From: Limosilactobacillus caviae
GTDB taxonomy: Bacteria > Bacillota > Bacilli > Lactobacillales > Lactobacillaceae
DNA: 64,000 nucleotides
Direction: 5' to 3'
Assembly (NCBI RefSeq): GCF_014635905.1
Contig: NZ_BMDS01000004.1
Span: 124,001-188,000 of the forward strand
A program made the position numbers and the translations under genes. This document shows, piece after piece, positions 59,189-64,000 of this stretch; position 1 is the stretch's first letter; each line of letters begins with the position of its first letter. The notes beneath the pieces are model-generated. The model had not been told where the DNA came from, did not search any database, and saw only the letters and a program-made list of their open reading frames with translations.

Positions 59189-59713
59189 ATGGTTAATAAA
59201 ATTAAGCAGCTACGAATGGAGAAGCACCTTTCACAAGAGCAGCTTGCTGAAAAGGCAAAGGTTTCTGTAAGAACGATTCAGCGATTAGAAGCTGGCGAAG
59301 ATGCTAGTATTTCAACCCTAAACTTAGTGGCAGGAGTACTCGGTGTTGAGGTCGGTGACTTATTTCCGCAAACAGAATCAACAAAGCAGAAAGAGAAAAT
59401 TCAGTCCGCAGATGAGTTGTTACAATCACAGCTTCAGCAACGACACGAAGAATATAAAACTTTCAAAAGAATTTATGATATTTGTTATATTATCTTTATG
59501 ATGCTCTGGGGATGTCTTTTTTCTGTAATTAAAAATGTGGTGCTATCCTCAGTTATGGGTGTTTTGTGGTTTGAAGGCTGGATGATGTTTGGTCCATTAA
59601 GGAAATGGATTGAGATTAAGAAAATTACTCCTAAACTAGATGCAAAATATCCGTTAACAGTTAATCGTATTGATAAGAATCAAGATGAAATATCTAAAAC
59701 GCGTAATAAATAA
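59189..59713 (+). CDS. Membrane-anchored XRE-family regulator
   Basis: The 174-aa protein joins an N-terminal helix-turn-helix (LRMEKHLSQEQLAEKAKVSV, residues 8-27) to a charged linker (about 70-95) and two hydrophobic segments (about 98-115 and 120-137), followed by a short polar tail. It is therefore likely a DNA-binding protein fixed to the membrane. AGAAGGGAGG precedes the ATG. It is monocistronic; the palindrome at 59070 might be its target. Confidence 0.8.
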   Translation: MVNKIKQLRMEKHLSQEQLAEKAKVSVRTIQRLEAGEDASISTLNLVAGVLGVEVGDLFPQTESTKQKEKIQSADELLQSQLQQRHEEYKTFKRIYDICYIIFMMLWGCLFSVIKNVVLSSVMGVLWFEGWMMFGPLRKWIEIKKITPKLDAKYPLTVNRIDKNQDEISKTRNK

Positions 59714-59742
59714 GGGACCGAGAAAATTCTCAGTCCCTTATT
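59709..59742. terminator. Bidirectional terminator between the XRE and LLM genes
   Basis: AATAAGGGACCGAGAA pairs with TTCTCAGTCCCTTATT; it overlaps the ends of both genes. Confidence 0.85.
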
Positions 59743-60826
59743 AGCGTTCCTTCCACTTAATCGAGAAGTCATTTAATTTGCTTTTATTCTTAAAATAATC
59801 TTTTACTCGTGGTACTACTTCTTTGCCATAAATCTCGATAGCCTTCATGATATCTTCATGCGGCATGGAAGCAATTGGTAAGTGAAGATAGAAACGCTTT
59901 AAGCCAAGTGTTTCCATCATTTTAATGATTTTGTTAGCAACCGTTTCAGCATCACCGACAAAAATTACCCCGTCGTTACCAATGCTTTCGAGGTATTGGT
60001 CGTATGTCATGCCATTCCATTGTGGCCGTTCTTTGCTAATAGTATCAACTAGTAATTTGGTTGGGTAAAAGTATTCCTTGATTGCTTTTTCATTATCATC
60101 ACTTAGCCATCCCCAGGAGTGAGCAGCAACCGGCATCTTCCCCAGATTATGGCCAGTCTTTTCTGCAACGACACGATAGAGTTGAATTAGCGGTTTAAAG
60201 TCTGTTATTTTACCGCCAATAATTGCGTAAACAATCGGCAGTCCCAATTCAGCTGCCCGAATTGTTGAGTTAATATTGCCACCGGTAGCTAGTGAAATTG
60301 GCAATGGCTTTTTGGCACGAGGATAAATCCCAACATGATCAACTGCTGGGGTAAAATCACCCTTAGACCAATCAAGAATTTCATTGTTGTTAATTTTTAA
60401 TAACATCTCTAATTTTTCTTTGAAAAGAGCGTCATAGTTATCTAAATCATAACCAAATAAGTCGAATGCCTCAGTAAAGGAACCGCGACCAGCCATAATT
60501 TCAACTCGTCCATGAGCAATCGCATCAATTGTCGCATATTGTTCATAAACGCGGATTGGATTAATTGTTGGCAAATTAGTAGTGGCACTCGAAAGATGGA
60601 TTTGTTTTGTCCTTGCAGCTCCCATTGCGAGAACAATTTCTGGAGCAGAAACGGCAAAATCTTTTCGATGGTGCTCACCAATAGCAAAAGCATCAATTCC
60701 CACCTTATCCGCAAGAATAATTTCTTCTAATAGGTTACGAATTCGTTCATCATGGTTGATTGCTTTCCCCGTTTTTTCAAGCGGGGTAGTTTCGCCAAAA
60801 GTTGAAATGCCTAATTCAATTGTCAT
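59741..60826 (-). CDS. LLM-class (luciferase-like) flavin monooxygenase
   Basis: A 361-aa protein of the bacterial-luciferase fold. DKVGIDAFAIGEHHRKDF (about residues 39-56), the ATTNLPTINPIRVYEQYATI stretch (about 80-100) and IMAGRGSF near 110 match the LLM oxidoreductases common in lactobacilli. FMNH2-dependent, with an unknown substrate. AGGAGAAT precedes the ATG. Transcribed from its own minus-strand promoter. Confidence 0.87.
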   Translation of the reverse strand: MTIELGISTFGETTPLEKTGKAINHDERIRNLLEEIILADKVGIDAFAIGEHHRKDFAVSAPEIVLAMGAARTKQIHLSSATTNLPTINPIRVYEQYATIDAIAHGRVEIMAGRGSFTEAFDLFGYDLDNYDALFKEKLEMLLKINNNEILDWSKGDFTPAVDHVGIYPRAKKPLPISLATGGNINSTIRAAELGLPIVYAIIGGKITDFKPLIQLYRVVAEKTGHNLGKMPVAAHSWGWLSDDNEKAIKEYFYPTKLLVDTISKERPQWNGMTYDQYLESIGNDGVIFVGDAETVANKIIKMMETLGLKRFYLHLPIASMPHEDIMKAIEIYGKEVVPRVKDYFKNKSKLNDFSIKWKER

Positions 60827-60865
60827 AATGGTATTCTCCTCTCTTACTTACTTTTTACAAGTAAT

Positions 60866-60894
60866 ATCTTATCATAAATTTTTTTATTTAACAA
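60866..60894 (-). promoter_or_regulatory. Promoter of the LLM monooxygenase gene
   Basis: On the minus strand: TTGTTA (60889-60894), 17-bp spacer, TAAGAT (60866-60871) with TG extension. Confidence 0.7.
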
Positions 60895-60982
60895 TCATTT
60901 ATATTTTAGAGGTAATACCATCTAATTTAGGTCACTATTGGTGAAAATTATCGGTCCTATGAATTAGTGTTTTGTATTTTTC

Positions 60983-61012
60983 CTAACAAATTTCAAATTC
61001 AGCGGTTACAAT
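60983..61012 (+). promoter_or_regulatory. Promoter placing transcription start at the amidase start codon
   Basis: CTAACA (60983-60988), 18-bp spacer, TACAAT (61007-61012). The start of transcription would fall at about 61019, the A of the ATG; no Shine-Dalgarno sequence is present. Confidence 0.5.
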
Positions 61013-61018
61013 AGTTAT

Positions 61019-61957
61019 ATGCGAAAAAGAAAAAATAAACAGCAACGACAAAAGCAAACATATTTTATAATCGGATTATTATTAATAGTTGGTCTTGCAT
61101 TTAGTGTGTACCATGCTCATCAAACAAAGACTGTTAGCAACTCCTATCCCGTTGATGAGACAGTGACGCTTACTAATACTGCTAAAATATATGATTCTCT
61201 TTCAGCAATAAGGGAAACGAATACTAAATTTAACACTGCCTCAACGTACAAGGTTAACCGCTATTATCTGATAGATAAAGATCCCCATAAAGTATATGCC
61301 CAAATCATTTATAGTGGGAAAAACTACTTTGTCCGCTCTACTGATACCAATATCGTAATGACCAACGCCATCAATAAGTATATTGCGCAAGCAGGCTATC
61401 CTCATGCGGATATTGAGCATCAGGTATCTTCGCGCTTTACTCAGCAGCAGTATGGGACGACATCGGGTAAACCGCGGGGAGTAATTATTCACGATACGGG
61501 GAATGAGAACTCAACGATTAATAGTGAGGTTTCATATATGGAGAAAAATTATGGTACCACCCGGGTATTTGTTCATACCTTTATTGATGCCCAACAGATT
61601 TTGAATATCGCTGATACCAAATATATGGCTGAGGGAGCAGGCCCCAATGCCAATCCATACTTTGTTCAATTTGAAATGCCGCATGAATATACCGCCACTG
61701 CATTTGCTAATCAAGTTGCGAATGCTGCTTATTATACTGCCTATAATTTAAAGCAGGGCAATCTTCCGGTAACAAAGGGAAATAAGGATGGTGGCGGCAC
61801 GGTTTGGACTCATGCAATGGTCTCAAGTTATTTGGGTGGTACTGACCACCAAGATCCAATCTCATATTGGTCGACATCAGCTAAAAAACTTTTTGACACC
61901 TCATACACCATTAATGACTTTATTGTATTAGTACAAGCTTATTACAATAAGATGTAA
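61019..61957 (+). CDS. N-acetylmuramoyl-L-alanine amidase (Amidase_2/PGRP type), membrane-anchored
   Basis: Cuts the bond between muramic acid and the stem peptide. The 312-aa protein has a basic start (RKRKNKQQRQKQ), one membrane span (about 14-32) as anchor or signal, a linker region to about 140, then the amidase domain with zinc ligands probably in VIIHDTGNE (near 156) and in the VWTHAMVSSYLGGTDHQDP segment (near 267-285). No wall-binding repeats. There is no ribosome binding site before the ATG; the mRNA may be leaderless. Confidence 0.87.
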   Translation: MRKRKNKQQRQKQTYFIIGLLLIVGLAFSVYHAHQTKTVSNSYPVDETVTLTNTAKIYDSLSAIRETNTKFNTASTYKVNRYYLIDKDPHKVYAQIIYSGKNYFVRSTDTNIVMTNAINKYIAQAGYPHADIEHQVSSRFTQQQYGTTSGKPRGVIIHDTGNENSTINSEVSYMEKNYGTTRVFVHTFIDAQQILNIADTKYMAEGAGPNANPYFVQFEMPHEYTATAFANQVANAAYYTAYNLKQGNLPVTKGNKDGGGTVWTHAMVSSYLGGTDHQDPISYWSTSAKKLFDTSYTINDFIVLVQAYYNKM

Positions 61958-62028
61958 GTAATTAATAGCAATGTTGGATAGCATCTAATGATAAATCTTT
62001 TTACGGTAAATCACTCATAAGTATAATG

Positions 62029-62058
62029 TTGGAGAGTCATGCCCATCTATCGTATAGT
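62029..62058 (+). promoter_or_regulatory. Promoter of the gene at 62079
   Basis: TTGGAG (62029-62034), 18-bp spacer, TATAGT (62053-62058), 21 nt before the ATG. Confidence 0.55.
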
Positions 62059-62078
62059 TACACTAGGAGGGATAAATC

Positions 62079-62630
62079 ATGACTCTCTTATTAATTTTTT
62101 GTTTATTAGTTATGTATAGTTTCATCAAAGGGACCTTTCAACTTGAACCCGTAACTAAGACTAGTTTCATTATTATTCCGATTTATGCTGTTATAATGAC
62201 GATAATCTCGATGTTTACTGAATCAAACGAATGGCACTTATCTGTTACGATTATCTTAATTCTGATTGGAATTATGCTAGGCTGGTTTCAGACTTTCAGT
62301 GTCCGCGTTGTTAAAACCGCCGCGAAGGATAAGTATGGTAACCATATTTTCAAGTATTGCCGGGGATGGGCTTATTTGTATGGCTTTGGACTTGTTTTTG
62401 TTGTTGAAATTGCTACCAATTATTTATTAGGATTAAAAGTTACTTTTAAAAGTGTTTTATTTGAACTCTTAAATGAGGTATTGCGGGAACGGTTTAAATT
62501 CTTGCCTGATAACGGATGGATAATTTGGCTATTGCTTGCTGTAACGACGAGTGTATATACAATGATCCTTGTTCGTCGTTATCCCTGTATCAAAGAAGCA
62601 CTGTATTGGAAAAAATATAAAAAAGAATAA
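62079..62630 (+). CDS. Hypothetical membrane protein, paralog of the gene at 47289
   Basis: A 183-aa protein with about five membrane spans and a basic tail (YWKKYKKE). Similarity to the 186-aa protein at 47289 runs over the whole length but is moderate: SFIKGTFQLEPVTK at the start, IIIPIYAVIMTIIS, GWFQTF, and an amphipathic FELLNEVLRE segment matching LFEEVLKD. TAGGAGGG precedes the ATG. No known domain. Confidence 0.65.
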   Translation: MTLLLIFCLLVMYSFIKGTFQLEPVTKTSFIIIPIYAVIMTIISMFTESNEWHLSVTIILILIGIMLGWFQTFSVRVVKTAAKDKYGNHIFKYCRGWAYLYGFGLVFVVEIATNYLLGLKVTFKSVLFELLNEVLRERFKFLPDNGWIIWLLLAVTTSVYTMILVRRYPCIKEALYWKKYKKE

Positions 62631-62648
62631 TTATAAGCAAATAAAAAG

Positions 62649-62686
62649 CGCCTAGTTATAGATGGTATTTACCACATGACTAGGCG
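62649..62686. terminator. Terminator shared by the 62079 gene and the BI-1 gene
   Basis: CGCCTAGT (62649-62656) pairs with ACTAGGCG (62679-62686). The T run is best on the minus strand. Confidence 0.8.
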
Positions 62687-62692
62687 ATTATT

Positions 62693-63400
62693 TTAACGTT
62701 CGCTATCAGAACCAAAGATATCTAAGAAGCTAACAAAAAGATTAATAAAGTCGAGATATAATTGCAAAGCACCTAGAACCGCGAGACCGTTAGAAGATAT
62801 CTGACCGTCACATTCAAGGTAGATGTTTTTCATTCGCTGAGCATCCCAGGCTGTTAATGCGGTGAAAATAATTACTGCAATTATTGATAAAATATAACTA
62901 ATCATCGGACTTTGAACGAAGAAGTTGACAAGCAATGCGATAATTAAACCAATTAAAGCAGCACTGGCATATGAACCTATTCTTGTAAAGTCACGGTGAG
63001 AGAAGGTGCCGATTATTGCCATCGTTAAGAATACGCCGGCAGATGAAACAAATGCAGTAGCAATATCTGTTCCGGCATAAGCTCCTGCAATAAATGCAAA
63101 CGAAATTCCATAGATAATTGCGGTAAGAATAAGTAAGAAGAAACAAAGTCCTGGACTCCGTGTAGCGTTAAAACTAATTCCAAAAGTTAGAATAATAGGC
63201 AGGAGGATAATTAACCAAATCCCCCAGCGATTATTAACCATAAATGCAGTGAATTGTTTAGCAAAAACATTCATTACAAGCCAAGCGGTTAGTGCTGAAA
63301 GTAGTACCGCCAGGGTCATTAAACCATACATCTTTGTTAAAAACCGGTTTAAGCCTGTAATATCAGCAACGTTTCTACGATTAGGTGAGAAATCATCCAT
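62693..63400 (-). CDS. Bax inhibitor-1/YccA family membrane protein
   Basis: A 235-aa protein with seven membrane spans, the BI-1 pattern of GLMTLAVLLSALTAWLV early and LTAWDAQRMKN (near residue 183) late, and a short acidic end (DIFGSDSER). Bacterial members conduct calcium or protons in vitro; the role in lactobacilli is unknown. GGAGCG precedes the ATG. It is monocistronic. Confidence 0.9.
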   Translation of the reverse strand: MDDFSPNRRNVADITGLNRFLTKMYGLMTLAVLLSALTAWLVMNVFAKQFTAFMVNNRWGIWLIILLPIILTFGISFNATRSPGLCFFLLILTAIIYGISFAFIAGAYAGTDIATAFVSSAGVFLTMAIIGTFSHRDFTRIGSYASAALIGLIIALLVNFFVQSPMISYILSIIAVIIFTALTAWDAQRMKNIYLECDGQISSNGLAVLGALQLYLDFINLFVSFLDIFGSDSER

Positions 63401-63569
63401 AATTAAGCGCTCCTTTCCATAGTAACTAGTTGCCTACCTTTATTATATTCCATAACTTTAATAATAAAATTAATTTGCAATAAATTAGCAATGACGGCTT
63501 CTATGAAAAACTTGTAGCACTTGTTATTATTCTTTATTATAATTAGCAAAAACAAGGGGGCTTTTTGTA

Positions 63570-63638
63570 ATGTAGTGGCATGATGAGCAATTTAGGGAAT
63601 TAATAGTTGATAATTCATCATTCACTAACTTCAAGTAA
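63570..63638 (+). pseudogene. 22-codon upstream frame with amber second codon
   Basis: ATG at 63570, 9 nt after AAGGGGG, is followed at once by TAG, then WHDEQFRELIVDNSSFTNFK and TAA (63636-63638) next to the ribosome binding site of the following gene. It looks like a short coupled frame hit by a nonsense change, or chance. Confidence 0.25.
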
Positions 63639-63652
63639 AGAGGTGACTAACA

Positions 63653-63961
63653 ACGACTAAAATAGATGAACAGTTTGTTCACGCGGTTTTGAATATTGTT
63701 GATATAATTCCGAATGGTCGCGTGGCTACTTATGGACAAATTGCACGGATAATTGGTCGTCCTCGTAATGCCCGTTTAGTAGGGAAAGTCCTTGGTAAAT
63801 TTGGCGGTCGCGGGCACCATCCTTGTCATCGGGTTGTCACTGCTAATGGGCGCTTGGTTCCGGGATGGTTTGACCAGCGTCCAATGTTACTAGCAGAAGG
63901 TATTCCATTTAAAGACGAAAATCATGTTGATATAAAACGTTGTTACTGGAGAGGAATATAA
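63653..63961 (+). CDS. MGMT-like DNA base repair protein with a non-canonical ACG start
   Basis: DNA-binding domain of the O6-alkylguanine-DNA alkyltransferase family, about 102 aa: GRVATYGQIARIIGRPRNAR early and the PCHRV active-site motif with its cysteine, so repair chemistry is possible; alkyltransferase-like proteins have Trp in that place. The coding pattern begins at ACG (63653), 6 nt after AGAGGTGA, giving TKIDEQFVHAVLNIV. No ATG, GTG or TTG exists in frame until TTG at 63689, which has no ribosome binding site. Either ACG is used weakly or the start codon is mutated. Confidence 0.7.
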   Translation, partial: TTKIDEQFVHAVLNIVDIIPNGRVATYGQIARIIGRPRNARLVGKVLGKFGGRGHHPCHRVVTANGRLVPGWFDQRPMLLAEGIPFKDENHVDIKRCYWRGI

Positions 63962-63974
63962 TTTCCTGGGAAAT
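63961..63974. repeat. Copy 3 of a recurring TTTCC-GGAAA palindrome
   Basis: ATTTCC-TG-GGAAAT, beginning at the last base of the MGMT-like stop codon. Confidence 0.55.
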
Positions 63975-64000
63975 AAGATGGAGAAGGTAATGAAAAACGA

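Overview
The window is a low-GC Gram-positive chromosome segment that I read as a lactobacillus, most likely Limosilactobacillus reuteri or a close relative. The evidence is the str / S10-spc-alpha ribosomal order running into ecfA1-ecfA2-ecfT-truA-rplM-rpsI, a str cluster with fusA but no tuf after it, strong AGGAGG ribosome binding sites, frequent GTG/TTG starts, a zinc-type S14, GatCAB, and an L17 downstream RNA element of the kind known from lactic acid bacteria and Listeria. The species is an inference; no rRNA or tRNA gene is visible.

Layout. 1-1.6 kb: end of a membrane protein gene facing a prepilin peptidase (comC). 1.6-5 kb: rpsL-rpsG, terminator, fusA. 5.1-19.5 kb: rpsJ to rplQ, with secY and adk inside, a second promoter before infA, a structured leader before rpsJ, and the L17 downstream element at the end. 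19.5-23.8 kb: the energy module of ECF vitamin/metal transporters, truA, and rplM-rpsI with their own promoter. 23.9-38.6 kb: housekeeping genes: acetoin reductase, a GH73 glucosaminidase, xpt, a degenerate PurK-like protein, pcrA-ligA-camS, gatCAB-dagK, and an RlmCD-type methyltransferase.

38.6-64 kb is an accessory region of different character. It holds a MazEF-like pair, an ISL3 transposase remnant, a sugar-acid dehydratase with a broken transporter, a CPBP protease, fused remnants of a TetR regulator and an SDR gene, a truncated LytTR regulator with DUF3021, a group of small proteins with a possible second toxin-antitoxin pair, a TauE/SafE permease, an AraC regulator next to an acetyltransferase, a MerR-controlled acetyltransferase, an ABC exporter with an 8-C run inside its promoter, a GyrI-like protein, a frameshifted Rpn nuclease, redox enzymes, a membrane-anchored XRE regulator, a cell-wall amidase, a BI-1 protein, and an MGMT-like protein with no normal start codon. 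Single-base lesions recur here: three in-frame stops, one frameshift, one lost start codon and one deletion fusion. The first 38 kb has none that I can see.

The most informative observations are the homopolymer-containing promoter of the ABC exporter, the set of fresh pseudogenes, a recurring TTTCC-GGAAA palindrome at three intergenic sites, structured leaders before rpsL and rpsJ, a candidate small RNA before the MazEF-like pair, a possibly leaderless amidase mRNA, and two paralog families of unknown small membrane proteins. I see no CRISPR array, prophage or complete insertion sequence. I cannot point to a complete, clearly new multi-gene system.
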